The notes: generated by a model from the letters alone, not told the origin. Positions 27,301 through 36,549 are shown, numbered from the stretch's first letter. The stretch is DNA of 64,000 nucleotides from CAYPNF01 sp964411985 (GCA_964411985.1 CAYPNF010000001.1:124001-188000); one strand, 5' to 3'. Translations and numbers: made by a program.

Positions 27301-27548
27301 TATATGTGTGACACATAGGATCTCAGCCGTTTGACAAAACACTCTTTGCACGGATCGGCGCAAAGCCCTCGCTGGAACCTCCGCACCCCCTGCGCCGCCG
27401 CCTCGAGTGGAGAGGTCCGCCCGCCAGATGCCCTGTCTCCTCACCTGGTACCATCCCCCAGCAATCAACATTCGCAACGGCCTGGCCATCTGTTTCCATC
27501 CTGACCTCTCTTCCCCCATGTGTCAACTATATGGACCTGACCCCATTG
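27286..27548 (-). mobile_element. Decayed REP-transposase-type element with 31-bp inverted ends
   Basis: Left end 27286-27316 and right end 27518-27548 are inverted copies identical at 27 of 31 positions, starting CAATGGGGTCAGGTC and ending TGACACAT. Between them, on the minus strand from 27489, lies the opening of a Y1/RAYT-like transposase (MARPLRMLIAGGWYQV), after which the frame is lost within some 20 residues and the HUH and tyrosine motifs are absent. The whole interval is about 260 bp, so this is a deletion remnant or miniature element. Confidence 0.6.
27317..27489 (-). pseudogene. Remnant of a Y1 (REP-associated) transposase gene
   Basis: Only the N-terminal signature MARPLR(I/M)xxxGxWYxV is kept. 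The rest reads as low-complexity Arg/Gly sequence in all frames, and the gene runs into the left inverted repeat. An intact relative from a different subgroup lies at 50104-51099. Not expected to make a working protein. Confidence 0.55.
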
Positions 27549-27622
27549 TCTCGTAACCCGACATCAAAAGCTAGAACGAAGCGGCAAGTGGGGAGTTCCC
27601 GCAAAGACCCCAGACCTATAGC

Positions 27623-28024
27623 TTACGCTTCTGCATGTTTGTCGCCTTTTCGGTAGGCTGTACCCTGGAACAAGGCGACGACATCACCCATCTCGTCCTT
27701 GACTTCGACAGTGTAACTGCCGAGCTTGAAGCTCTTGGAGATCTCCCTGGCCTCAGCCCTGAGCAAGCCACTCTTCACCGCTTTCAGGAAGGTGATGCTG
27801 ACGTTGATGGCGACGGCAACGGTCCCGTGCGAGTTAGAGGCGGCTGCAAAGGCGAAGTCCGCCAGGGTGAAGATCGCTCCCCCTTGCGCCGTGCCCAACC
27901 CGTTGTGGTGACGCTCCGTCACGTTCATCTGCGCCACCGCCTGGCCTGGACTTACGGAAACCAGGATGATATCCGCGTTGGCCGCATACTGATCTCGAGA
28001 AAGGACTTTCCTAATGGTTTCCAT
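27623..28024 (-). CDS. Hotdog-fold thioesterase (PaaI/YdiI-like)
   Basis: 133 residues from ATG 28024 (METIRKVLSRDQYAAN). The HHNGLGTAQGGAIFTLADF segment (about 38-56) is the catalytic region of the PaaI-type acyl-CoA thioesterases, with the N-G-x-x-x-Q-G-G motif, followed by the hotdog core VAINVSITFLKAV and a YTVEVKDEMGDVVALFQGTA end. Likely hydrolyses an acyl- or aryl-CoA in the cytoplasm; the substrate cannot be told. It follows the ABC gene cluster after a strong hairpin, so it is probably a separate unit. Confidence 0.8.
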   Translation of the reverse strand: METIRKVLSRDQYAANADIILVSVSPGQAVAQMNVTERHHNGLGTAQGGAIFTLADFAFAAASNSHGTVAVAINVSITFLKAVKSGLLRAEAREISKSFKLGSYTVEVKDEMGDVVALFQGTAYRKGDKHAEA

Positions 28025-28045
28025 ATCACTCACTCGTAAACAGAA

Positions 28046-28071
28046 CACCCCGGGGGTCTTTGCCCGGGGTG
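28046..28071 (-). terminator. GC-rich stem-loop after the ABC/DUF4340 operon
   Basis: CACCCCGGG (28046-28054) pairs with CCCGGGGTG (28063-28071), a 9-bp stem with an 8-nt loop, between the stop of the DUF4340 gene and the thioesterase start. On the minus strand it is followed by TTCTGTTTA, a weak T-rich tail. Probably ends the upstream operon. Confidence 0.55.
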
Positions 28072-28105
28072 GTCCTTCAATTCTGCTATCGAATCCAAAG
28101 CTGCT

Positions 28106-29347
28106 TTATTGGGGCAAAGCAGGCGGAACGAGGCTCTCGGTCTCGTCATCTTCATGCGAATCATCCCCACCGGGGAGCGCCTGAGCACCGGCATTATCAC
28201 CCTTGGTCTCGTCCTTCTTCTCCACGTAGAGCTGATGCCGCTCCTTGAGGAGTGAGTCTAGGGTCCACTTGGAAACCAGATAGGTAGCCTTCTCGCAGGC
28301 CTTTTCCTGCTTCAGTTTCTCGGCTAGTTTCTCGATCCGGTCTTTGAATTCCTTGTCGAGTTTCTCTTTGTCCTCAGGCTTCTCATCCTTGCCCGGGGTT
28401 CTCTCTTTGGGGAGGTCGGCTTCCACGGACACTGTCATGTAATAGCTTTCCTCTCCAGCCTTCTTGCTAGCCTTGATGGTGTATTTAAAACCCTCGAAGG
28501 TCTCGACGACCGCTGTAATGGGTTTGTCCAGGCCAGTCACTTCGGGTTTCGGGTCGGCGACCACATCGTTGAAGCTGGGATAGGAGAGGGCGTTCGGGAT
28601 TCCCGAGAGTTTCGCGGAGTCCACCTTTTCCTCGGGCTTGGCGTCCGTCAGCTTCAATTCGCCAGTCTCTGTTTCCCGGGACAAGGCCCAGGAGTTGGTG
28701 GCAGCTGGATGGGTCAAAGACACAGACTTCACCTTTTCGACTTTGAAGAAGTCCTTGCTCAGCCACTGCTCGGGTTTGGGTTCGACGTTGCTGAAGCTCT
28801 CCGAAACCAAGCACACCGTCTGGACCTGATTCTCCGTCATCACATAGCGACCATCAGGCCAGCCTTCCTCGCCGCCAAAGGAGGATGGGCCCTGAGCCTG
28901 GCGAGTGTGTTTCTTGCCGAGAAGGATCGTCCGAATCACCTTGCCGTTCTTGTCCTTCAGCTCGACCAGGGTCCCCGCCTTCTCGCCGCTGCCAGGCTGG
29001 GTGAGCTCGAGGCGGCCCAATTGCGATTGCCCAACCTGCACCGAGTTCACCACCTTCAACTCCCAGAACTTACGCAGAACATCGCTGACTTCTGAGAAGT
29101 TGGCAGGATAGTTGTTCCGTTCCTTGACCACCCAATGGTCATCCTGTTTGGCTAGGTTCACCTCGTTTGTGGCATTCTTGATAACAACGGCTTCCACACT
29201 ATTGAGGTCGAAGTCTCCCAGCACCTTCTGTCCCATCTTGCCTTGACTGGTCCGATAGGATGCGGCGTTGCGGCTCTTGAGCCACAAACCCAAGCCGCCG
29301 ACTACCAGGACGGCGACCAAAATTAGAGTAAGTTGCTTGCGGTTCAT
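28106..29347 (-). CDS. DUF4340 domain membrane-anchored protein of a Gld-type ABC system
   Basis: 413 residues. One N-terminal membrane helix (LTLILVAVLVVGGLGLWL), then a periplasmic DUF4340 region with repeated short beta units (VEAVVIKNATNEVNLAK, VKSVSLTHPAATNSWAL) and a highly charged Lys/Glu-rich C-terminal third. DUF4340 proteins are regularly the last gene after GldG-like proteins. The start overlaps the preceding stop by 4 nt (ATGA), showing translational coupling. Role unknown, probably part of an envelope export or assembly complex. Confidence 0.8.
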   Translation of the reverse strand: MNRKQLTLILVAVLVVGGLGLWLKSRNAASYRTSQGKMGQKVLGDFDLNSVEAVVIKNATNEVNLAKQDDHWVVKERNNYPANFSEVSDVLRKFWELKVVNSVQVGQSQLGRLELTQPGSGEKAGTLVELKDKNGKVIRTILLGKKHTRQAQGPSSFGGEEGWPDGRYVMTENQVQTVCLVSESFSNVEPKPEQWLSKDFFKVEKVKSVSLTHPAATNSWALSRETETGELKLTDAKPEEKVDSAKLSGIPNALSYPSFNDVVADPKPEVTGLDKPITAVVETFEGFKYTIKASKKAGEESYYMTVSVEADLPKERTPGKDEKPEDKEKLDKEFKDRIEKLAEKLKQEKACEKATYLVSKWTLDSLLKERHQLYVEKKDETKGDNAGAQALPGGDDSHEDDETESLVPPALPQ

Positions 29348-31296
29348 TTGGCGGCGGTACGTTTACGTTTCCAAAAAGCGAGTGAGATGCCGGCGACACT
29401 GACGAGGAATGGCATGCCGGCGATGTTGACCCACTTCAGTCTTGTTTCGAGAGCGTCAATATCCTTACGCAACTGCTTGCGGACCTCTTTAAGGTCTTTC
29501 TTGGTTTGCGCTTCTTTCTGGTGGAATTTCTGGATTTCATCCTGCTGTTCTTTGGAGAGCAGGAAACGCTGATTCTTGTCCTTGTCACGCTGGAGCTCGC
29601 CGAGTTTCTGCTGGGCATCCGCGAGGTCCTGCTCCAGCTGTTTGATCTTGCTGCGGTAGCTTTCCTCAGCTTGGGCCTGGATCTTCTTGACGAGTGTGAA
29701 AGGACGGTTCTGAACTGCCCGGCTACGTACGCCAATGAGGTTGCTGTCCCCCGCCAACTGCTCTACCGCGTTTTGGAGGAAGCCCAGATTGCCGTTGAAT
29801 GGACTCACCAGCTTCTGGCCAAAGAACTCCTGCACCCTCACGCAGAAGGCGTCATAGAGCATGTCGCTGTCGCCGACCAGGATCACCACGCCATCTGTCT
29901 TGGACTCTTTGAGTCCTTCTTCCTTGGCGGTCTCATCCGCAACCTTCGCTCCGTCCTTGTCAGCACCCTCTTTTTTGCTATCAGCCGGAGCCCCTGGTTT
30001 CCCCTCGGGGAAAGCGGTCTTGAACTTTCCGGTCAGCCGGATACCGAGTGCCTGTTCCTTGCCGGAGGGCACAAAGTCCTTGCCGGTGTCCCCCCCAAAC
30101 TGGGCCATCATCTTCTCCACCCCCATGGAATTAGCCGAGGTCTTGAGGAGGACAGTCTGCTTCAAGCCTTCGGTAGGCGTCCCCGTGAAAACTCCGGCAA
30201 AGGGAAGCAGGAGAGTGTCAATCTGGCTCGTCACCACGTCGCCGCTGTCGATCGCTTCCGCAGTCAGGGAAAGCCAGGTGGGTTCCGCCGAGGGACGATC
30301 TCCACGTCGAAGCTGGGTCACATAGGTTTTGTCCGCAATCACCTTGTTGAGATCGAACTCCAACCCCCAGGCCTTGAGCAGGCGGTCCAGCGAGGATCCG
30401 CCGGAAGCGGTACGCTGCATCATGTTCTGCATGTTAGCCGAATTCCGACTGTCCACCTGCGACATGGGATCCAGGAATGCGATCATCTTGCCTCCACGCA
30501 GCACGAACTGGTCGAGGGCATACTGGGTCTTCTCCGAGATCGAGGAGGGGTGAAGCACCACCAGGACTTTGACATCGTTATCGATCTTCTCGGCGGTCAT
30601 CTCGATCTGTTTGACCGTAAAATCCCGCTTGAGCTCGCCCACGAACACCCAAGGTTCGCTTCCACCCTGCTGGCCCATGCGCATCATCATCGGGTTCATC
30701 TGCTGGCCGAACACGGGCAGAGCGCTCATCAGCCCAATCACCGGCTTCTCCACGGTGGTGACGTTGGCAATGGCCCGGCTTAGGTCATACTCCAACAACC
30801 GCTCGCGAGTGGGGTCCAGGAACGGAATCGCCACCTTCTGGTCGAGGCAATTGACCGACAATCCAAGGTAGACTTTCTCGCCCAGACTCACAAGGCCGCC
30901 GCCACCCATCACCTGTCCTTCGACGCCGTCAAGGCGCGCGGCGTCTTCGGCGTCACTATCCGGCTGGGGATCAAACTTCTGAATCTCGATCTTGCCCTTC
31001 GAGATCTGCCGATATTCCGCCAGCAGGTCTTCGACACGCTTGGCATAGGTCTTGAGCATGACCGGCATCTCGCTCTCGGAATGAGTGCAGTAGAAGCGCA
31101 CGGTCACCGGCGTGTCGAGTTTGCCAATGATCTTCTTGGTTCCCTCGGAAAGAGTGTAGACCCGGTCGGCGGTAAGATCGACACGGGCCTTGACGGTGCC
31201 CGCAATGACACCCAGTGCGATCAGGATCAAGGCCATGCCCACTACTCCTATCCCCGAGTAGAGCATGGGTTCCCATTTGTTTTTCGTGGTATTCAT
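29344..31296 (-). CDS. GldG-like ABC auxiliary protein
   Basis: 650 residues. N-terminal membrane helix (ALILIALGVIAGTV), the GldG opening VDLTADRVYTLSEGTKKI, a large extracytoplasmic domain (DPMSQVDSRN, FVGELKRDFTVKQIEM), a Lys/Glu-rich coiled coil at about 550-620 and a C-terminal membrane helix (MPFLVSVAGISLAFW). In gliding Bacteroidetes GldG pairs with GldF and GldA; in other phyla the same set is of unknown use and does not imply gliding. It follows the permease gene and overlaps the DUF4340 gene. Confidence 0.8.
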   Translation of the reverse strand: MNTTKNKWEPMLYSGIGVVGMALILIALGVIAGTVKARVDLTADRVYTLSEGTKKIIGKLDTPVTVRFYCTHSESEMPVMLKTYAKRVEDLLAEYRQISKGKIEIQKFDPQPDSDAEDAARLDGVEGQVMGGGGLVSLGEKVYLGLSVNCLDQKVAIPFLDPTRERLLEYDLSRAIANVTTVEKPVIGLMSALPVFGQQMNPMMMRMGQQGGSEPWVFVGELKRDFTVKQIEMTAEKIDNDVKVLVVLHPSSISEKTQYALDQFVLRGGKMIAFLDPMSQVDSRNSANMQNMMQRTASGGSSLDRLLKAWGLEFDLNKVIADKTYVTQLRRGDRPSAEPTWLSLTAEAIDSGDVVTSQIDTLLLPFAGVFTGTPTEGLKQTVLLKTSANSMGVEKMMAQFGGDTGKDFVPSGKEQALGIRLTGKFKTAFPEGKPGAPADSKKEGADKDGAKVADETAKEEGLKESKTDGVVILVGDSDMLYDAFCVRVQEFFGQKLVSPFNGNLGFLQNAVEQLAGDSNLIGVRSRAVQNRPFTLVKKIQAQAEESYRSKIKQLEQDLADAQQKLGELQRDKDKNQRFLLSKEQQDEIQKFHQKEAQTKKDLKEVRKQLRKDIDALETRLKWVNIAGMPFLVSVAGISLAFWKRKRTAAK

Positions 31297-31340
31297 GACA
31301 GGAATCAGTTTCTGGAGTTGATGATTCGTCGTGAGGAGTC

Positions 31341-32117
31341 TCAGCCAGCCCGGTGGCTGCGAATGATCACTCCGGTGGTAAAGAGCGAGAAGACAATCAA
31401 AGAAAGAAAGAAAATGATATCATTTGTATCCAAAACGCCCTTCTGGAAAGCCTCAAAGTGAGGCATCACGCTAAAGGCCGCCACCGTGTCCACGAGCCAG
31501 GTTGGAGCCCACTGGATGAGCATATTGGTCACAGGCGGCCATCCCGCCAGAATGAGGAAAAGGCAGAGAACCACCGAAAGAATGAAACTGATCACCTGGT
31601 TTCGGGTGAGCGAGGAAGTCATGCAGGAAACGGCAAGATAAGCGCCCGCCATCATCCAACTCCCCACGTAGGCGCAGAAAATTACCCCCAGGTCGGGGCT
31701 TCCCAAGTAACCCACCGTGAGAACCAGCGGAAAGGTAAGGATGAGCGATAGTGCCAGGAACAACCAGGAGGCAAGGAACTTCCCCACAATGGCCTGCCAG
31801 GCCGAGACCGGCATGGTCAAGAGTAATTCCATGGTTCCCAGCCGACGTTCCTCCGACCACAAGCGCATGCCCACTGCGGGAACCAAGAACAGATAGAGCC
31901 AGGGATGCCAGAGAAAGAAGGACATCAATGAGGCCTCGCCCCGCTCGAAAAAGCCGCCCACCATGAAGGTGAAAAAGCCGGTGAGAAGCAGGAAGATGAC
32001 GATCACCACATACGCGACCGGTGACGAAAAATAGCCGTTCAACTCACGCTTGGCAATGGTCTGAATGTTGCCCAGGGCGTGCCAGTGTGAACCAGGAGTA
32101 GGAGAAGAAGCATTCAT
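31341..32117 (-). CDS. ABC-2 type permease (GldF-like)
   Basis: 258 residues with six predicted membrane helices. The opening RELNGYFSSPVAYVVIVIFLLL and the cytoplasmic WSEERRLGTMELLLTMPVS loop are diagnostic of the GldF/ABC-2 permease family. It forms the membrane channel for the ATPase encoded just upstream (stop 9 bp before this start). The transported substrate is unknown. Confidence 0.85.
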   Translation of the reverse strand: MNASSPTPGSHWHALGNIQTIAKRELNGYFSSPVAYVVIVIFLLLTGFFTFMVGGFFERGEASLMSFFLWHPWLYLFLVPAVGMRLWSEERRLGTMELLLTMPVSAWQAIVGKFLASWLFLALSLILTFPLVLTVGYLGSPDLGVIFCAYVGSWMMAGAYLAVSCMTSSLTRNQVISFILSVVLCLFLILAGWPPVTNMLIQWAPTWLVDTVAAFSVMPHFEAFQKGVLDTNDIIFFLSLIVFSLFTTGVIIRSHRAG

Positions 32118-32125
32118 AATTCGCG

Positions 32126-33085
32126 TTACTTGGAAGCGGCCGTGTCGGGAAGCGTTATGTTGCGGAAGACCTCATCGAGCCTTCCTTCCTCGGTGCGCAT
32201 CTCGACCAACTGCCAGTTGCCCTTGACCGCGAGCGCATAGAGGCTCTGCTCCAAATCCCCGTTGCGGGCAGAGGCCTGTGGAAACGCGCGCAAGGCCGCC
32301 ACTCCCCCCTCCTCACCCAACACAACCGTCTTCTTCACATTCGGCAGTTGTTGCAGTTGCTGCGTCAGACTTCCGGCACTCTGTCCACGAACCCGGAGTG
32401 TCACCGCCCCCGCGTACTCGGAGCGTTGTCTCAATTCCTTGGGCGTGCCATTGGCTACGATCTGCCCCCGATCGATGATGATGGCCCGCGTACAGGCCGC
32501 GTCCACTTCCTCCAGGATGTGAGTGGAGAAGACAATCGCCTTCTTTTCGCCCATCCGCCGGATGAGGGTCCGCACCTCGTGTTTTTGATTCGGGTCCAGA
32601 CCATCGGTTGGCTCGTCCAGGATCAGCACCTCCGGATCGTGAATAATGGACTGAGCAAAACAGGTGCGGTGGCGATACCCCTTGGAAAGGGTATCCACGG
32701 ACTGGTACATCACCCCTTCGAGGAAGCACATTTCGATGGCGCGATGGACCGCCTTCTTCTTCTCATCTCCCCGCATCCCCCGCAGCTCTGCGCAAAAACC
32801 CAGGAAACCCGCCACCGTCATGTCGGTGTACGCGGGGGCATTTTCGGGCAGATACCCGATCAGACGCTTTGCGGGGATGGGATCCTCCACGACGTCATGG
32901 CCGCCTATGGAAACGCGGCCTGAGGTAGGAGGAATGAATCCAGTGATCATCCTCATGCTGGTCGATTTCCCGGCGCCGTTAGGGCCAAGGAATCCGAGGA
33001 CTTCGCCACGCCCCACTGTAAAGGAGACTCCGTTTACAGCGAGTTTTGGCCCGAAGGCTTTTACTAAGTTCTCTACTTTTATCAT
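32126..33085 (-). CDS. ABC transporter ATP-binding protein (GldA-like)
   Basis: 319 residues from ATG 33085 (MIKVENLVKAFG), with GGGAG upstream at good spacing. Walker A GPNGAGKST at 34-42, Q-loop region YLPENAPAYTDMTV, a divergent signature SKGYRHRT in place of LSGGQ (common in this subfamily), Walker B VLILDEPTDGLDP and switch His in VFSTHILEEVD. A C-terminal extension of about 80 residues is typical of ABC-2 exporters. First gene of the four-gene operon ATPase, permease, GldG-like, DUF4340. Confidence 0.9.
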   Translation of the reverse strand: MIKVENLVKAFGPKLAVNGVSFTVGRGEVLGFLGPNGAGKSTSMRMITGFIPPTSGRVSIGGHDVVEDPIPAKRLIGYLPENAPAYTDMTVAGFLGFCAELRGMRGDEKKKAVHRAIEMCFLEGVMYQSVDTLSKGYRHRTCFAQSIIHDPEVLILDEPTDGLDPNQKHEVRTLIRRMGEKKAIVFSTHILEEVDAACTRAIIIDRGQIVANGTPKELRQRSEYAGAVTLRVRGQSAGSLTQQLQQLPNVKKTVVLGEEGGVAALRAFPQASARNGDLEQSLYALAVKGNWQLVEMRTEEGRLDEVFRNITLPDTAASK

Positions 33086-33278
33086 TTCGCAAACTCCCAC
33101 ATCAGGACAGCAAACTACGAACCTTTACTTTGCCGTCAACTCAGGACGCGAATCAAACACAATTCTTTGCCATCACAAAGGCGGCTTATGTTCTACACCG
33201 CCTGTCAAGACGCAACGCCCAAACAGACCACAATCGGAGACGAACGTTCAAAAAAAGAGAAGTTGAAGAGACTCTAAT

Positions 33279-33662
33279 TCAAAGGGCCTGCCTGCCCTGA
33301 TAGCCAGACTCGAGCTCATGCCAATACTCCACCTTATCTTCCCCATCTTCCCAGCAAAGAAAAACTTCTTTACCAGCCAGAATCGATGGAAAGTCCACCA
33401 AACCGCGGTCGAGATCCTTGAGCTGGATCTCCCGACGTTCGAACTCGTCCAGCAACAGCTTGAACTCGATGACTCCACGCACCCATTGGTCCACGAGCCT
33501 TCCCCCGCAATCCCGACCCTCCCCAAGCAACTCGACTAATCGGCGATCCGCCGCGTCGAGGTTGTTTCGTACGGCGCGCAGAGCAGCCAGCCAAGAGCGG
33601 ATCTTCGGCAACCATTCTGTTGCCTGATCCCGCGTGTAATGTTTCCGGTAACGGTTGCCCAT
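33279..33662 (-). CDS. DUF2203 family protein
   Basis: 127 residues from ATG 33662 (MGNRYRKHYTRDQ); an in-frame ATG at 33683 adds 7 residues. The segment from GGRLVDQW to GYQGRQAL, with IQLKDLDRGLVDFPSIL and the LCW...EYWHELESG motif, is the DUF2203 signature. The family is cytoplasmic, of unknown function, with conserved aromatic and acidic residues. Placed between the ABC operon and a TPR lipoprotein gene, with no obvious link to either. Confidence 0.85.
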   Translation of the reverse strand: MGNRYRKHYTRDQATEWLPKIRSWLAALRAVRNNLDAADRRLVELLGEGRDCGGRLVDQWVRGVIEFKLLLDEFERREIQLKDLDRGLVDFPSILAGKEVFLCWEDGEDKVEYWHELESGYQGRQAL

Positions 33663-33712
33663 GGTGACGAGACATTGCTCCATGCCCCCCGGGATCGTCG
33701 AAGGAACGAACC

Positions 33713-35422
33713 CTAGTCCTTGCGCCCGCCCACGCCCTCCATCTTCTTTTTCACCGCCTCGTTTGCCTCAAGGGCGAGGGATTTCTGCCAGGCTTGGCGG
33801 GCTTCCTCCGACCTCCCCAAGGACGACAGAATGTCCCCAAGGTGGTCGAAGAGAGTGGCGTCCGGCTCTTCGGAGAGGTCTACCGCCTCCGTCGCAGCCT
33901 GCAAGGCTTCGTCGAATCTGCGTAGCCGGTAGAAGACCCAGGCCAGGCTATCGAGGTATGCGGCGTTCTTCGGTTCCTTCTTCAAGGCCTCCTGAATCAA
34001 CTTCAGGGCTTCCTCCAGGTTCGTCCCTTGGTCGGCCCACATATAGCCGAGGTAGTTTTGAGCCTCATCGAAATCAGGATTCATCTCGAGACATTTGCGC
34101 AGATACTTCTCGCCCTCATTGAAGTTTCCCCGGCGCTCGTGCGCCGCTCCCAACTGGAAATAGAAGACCGCGTTCAACCGGGAAGGATCGCCCGTCTTGG
34201 CCATGAGCTCCGCGGAAGTAAGACACCGAACGGCGTCGTCATACTGTTTGAGGGTGACGTGCGCGATGCCGGTGTAGAATTCAACATAGAAGTTCACCGC
34301 AAACCGGCCGCGCGCGAGCGCGAGGGTAGCCAAGGCCTCTTTGGGCTGCTGCAGGGTGATCTGAAGGCTTGCAAGGTCGTAATAGGCCGATTCCATGTCC
34401 GGGTTCAGCAGTAAGGCCTTTTGATAGTGGGCGACCGCCTCGGGATAGTTCTTTTGATCTGCAGCAAGCGCTCCAAGCATGTAGTAGGCCTGCGGGTTGG
34501 TGGGATTCTCCCGAATCACCTGCTTGAGTTGCTCCACCGCCTGATCACGATCCCCGGTCCGCAAGTAGAGTTGGATCAGTTGCTCCCGCAAGAACGGGGT
34601 GAAGCCAGGGCCGCCCTGCCCAGCACCCGGAGCATCTTCCAGCATGCTGCGGTAGATCTTGGTCGCACTGGCCAACTCCCCTACCAGTTTGTAGCCCTCC
34701 GCCATTTTTTGGAGGAGGATCGGCTCTGTTGGCTCGAGTTTTTCCGCGGCGGCCAAAAGCTCCAGCACCCGTGGCTTGGCCTTCTCCATGGGAAAGATCT
34801 TGGTGCGCGCGCCTGCTGCGTACATGTCGGCAAGGTCGACCAGGAAGGTGGCATTCGGATTACGCTGGGCGAAGGCCTGCTCCAGCACCCCAAGGGCTTC
34901 GTTGGTTTGGTGCTTCTGGAGATGAATCCGCGCTATGGTCTGATAGGGAAGGAGGTTCTTAGGTGCCCGCTGGATGGCAATGCGGCTTGCCTGGATCGCT
35001 TCCTCATTGCGGCCCATCTGGGCGAGCGTCAACCCCAGCCACCCCTGAAACACCCCAGGCGACTTGGGATCAGCGGAGGCTTCCTGAAGCAGCTGTCGAG
35101 CTTGCTCCGGCTGCTGTCGTTCCAGGAAACGATGGGCGACATCCAAGACCAGTTTTTCATTCTGGAGATCCGAAAGAGCGGCCTCCAGAAAGTTGGTGTG
35201 AGCCCGAGACGATTCCCCGTTCAGGTCCTGAATCACTCCTGCCGCGTAATGAGCGTACCCCTTAACCCGGCGATCCAGAGCCGCAGCGTCTTCCACCGTG
35301 CCTGGTCTGGCGCGGAGACTACTGGCGTCTGCCGGCACCTTCTTCCATCCAGTGCTGCAGGCGGACAGGAGCAGACACCAACACAGGGCCGCAGCCATGC
35401 CAAGATGACGACTTCGAGTCAT
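33713..35422 (-). CDS. TPR-repeat lipoprotein
   Basis: 569 residues from ATG 35422 (MTRSRHLGMAAALCW). The lipobox LLLSAC places the mature Cys near residue 22, so it is probably lipid-anchored in the envelope. At least ten tetratricopeptide repeats follow (PQAYYMLGALAADQKNYPEA, NPDFDEAQNYLGYMWADQGT). Such proteins act as scaffolds; a specific partner is not evident. The longer frame from 35491 would spoil the signal peptide. Confidence 0.8.
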   Translation of the reverse strand: MTRSRHLGMAAALCWCLLLSACSTGWKKVPADASSLRARPGTVEDAAALDRRVKGYAHYAAGVIQDLNGESSRAHTNFLEAALSDLQNEKLVLDVAHRFLERQQPEQARQLLQEASADPKSPGVFQGWLGLTLAQMGRNEEAIQASRIAIQRAPKNLLPYQTIARIHLQKHQTNEALGVLEQAFAQRNPNATFLVDLADMYAAGARTKIFPMEKAKPRVLELLAAAEKLEPTEPILLQKMAEGYKLVGELASATKIYRSMLEDAPGAGQGGPGFTPFLREQLIQLYLRTGDRDQAVEQLKQVIRENPTNPQAYYMLGALAADQKNYPEAVAHYQKALLLNPDMESAYYDLASLQITLQQPKEALATLALARGRFAVNFYVEFYTGIAHVTLKQYDDAVRCLTSAELMAKTGDPSRLNAVFYFQLGAAHERRGNFNEGEKYLRKCLEMNPDFDEAQNYLGYMWADQGTNLEEALKLIQEALKKEPKNAAYLDSLAWVFYRLRRFDEALQAATEAVDLSEEPDATLFDHLGDILSSLGRSEEARQAWQKSLALEANEAVKKKMEGVGGRKD

Positions 35423-35542
35423 ATCCACAGCACACTGATAACCTCGCGGAGTTGCAGGGGCAACCGGGAAGGAAACAGAGCGCAATCCCAATAGGAAGGA
35501 TTGCGCTCTCTGTAAACCTTGGGAAGGAAGAGCAGGCAGGAG

Positions 35543-35644
35543 TTACTTCTGCCAAGTGCGCTTCTTATGGCGGTTGGCACGAAGTTTCTTCCGGCGCTTA
35601 TGTTTGTTGATCTTCGCTTTGCGGCGTTTCTTCAATGAACCCAT
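35543..35644 (-). CDS. Small basic AURKAIP1/COX24-domain protein
   Basis: A 33-residue protein, starting MGSLKKRRKAKINKHKRRKK and ending KKRTWQK, of which 20 residues are Lys, Arg or His. This is the bacterial form of the AURKAIP1/COX24 domain, whose mitochondrial relative is a small-subunit ribosomal protein. Likely binds rRNA in the small ribosomal subunit. It is divergently unlinked to but close (23 bp) to hisG on the same strand. It is short enough to be missed by default gene callers. Confidence 0.8.
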   Translation of the reverse strand: MGSLKKRRKAKINKHKRRKKLRANRHKKRTWQK

Positions 35645-35667
35645 AACTTATCTCGGTCAACGGATCT

Positions 35668-36549
35668 TCAATACACCACTTTGTTCAGTGGATACTCAAT
35701 GATTCCCTCCGCTCCAGCGGACTTAAGTTCCGGAATCAAATCTCTCACCACGCGCTCGTCAATCACGGTTTCCACCGCGATCCATCCCGGCTGACTCAAC
35801 CGGGAAATGGTTGGATTACGCAACGCGGGCAAACTTTGCAACAACTTTGGCAAATTAGATTCGGCGATGTTCATCTTTAGACCCACCTTCGTCTCCGCTT
35901 CCAGGGCCCCTTTGAGCAACATCGCCAACCGCTCAATCTTCTCTTTCTTCCATGGGTTCTTCCAGGAAACAAGGTTCGCAATCAACCGCGGCGTCGACTG
36001 CAACAGGGTGTCCACAATCCGAAGTTTGTTGGCCCGCAACGAAGAACCTGTCTCCGTCAATTCCACGATCGCGTCCACCATCTCGTGGGCTTTCACTTCG
36101 GTCGCCCCCCACGAAAACTCCACTTCGGCCTTCACCTTGTGCTTCCGGAGATACCGTTTGGTGATGTTCACCACTTCCGTTGCTATCCGCTTGCCTTCCA
36201 AATCTTTAACGGTACGAACCTCGGAGTGCTCCGGCACGGCCAACACCCAGCGCGCGGGCTGCCGGGTGGCTTTGCTGAAGAGGAATTCGCCGATCTCATG
36301 CACCTTGGATCCGTTCTCCTGGATCCAATCATAACCGGTGATACCCGCATCCAAGTAACCGTTCTCGACGTATCGGCTTACTTCTTGTGCACGTATAAAG
36401 CGAATCTCCAACTGCTCATCATCGACATAAGGAATATAAGAACGACTGCTGAGTTGAATGTTAAAACCAGCCTTCGCCATCTTGTCGATGGTCGCTTCTT
36501 GAAGACTGCCTTTTGGCAACCCGAGTCTCAATAATCGCTTATCGCTCAT
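35668..36549 (-). CDS. hisG: ATP phosphoribosyltransferase, long form (HisG)
   Basis: 293 residues, near the 299 of E. coli HisG. Opens with LRLGLPKGSLQEATIDKM, has the DAGITGYDWI loop, the PRPP-binding region ELTETGSSLRANKLRIVDT, and a C-terminal regulatory domain of about 75 residues (SLPALRNPTISRL), which marks the long, HisZ-independent form. Catalyses the first step of histidine synthesis from ATP and PRPP, normally with histidine feedback. No other his genes are nearby. Confidence 0.92.
   Translation of the reverse strand: MSDKRLLRLGLPKGSLQEATIDKMAKAGFNIQLSSRSYIPYVDDEQLEIRFIRAQEVSRYVENGYLDAGITGYDWIQENGSKVHEIGEFLFSKATRQPARWVLAVPEHSEVRTVKDLEGKRIATEVVNITKRYLRKHKVKAEVEFSWGATEVKAHEMVDAIVELTETGSSLRANKLRIVDTLLQSTPRLIANLVSWKNPWKKEKIERLAMLLKGALEAETKVGLKMNIAESNLPKLLQSLPALRNPTISRLSQPGWIAVETVIDERVVRDLIPELKSAGAEGIIEYPLNKVVY

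Noticed and set aside
29506..30783. Plus-strand reading frame of 425 codons
   Set aside because: Antisense to the GldG-like gene and without any recognisable family pattern.
28106..33085. Evidence for gliding motility
   Set aside because: GldA/F/G-like ABC systems occur in many non-gliding phyla, and no other gld or spr genes are present here.
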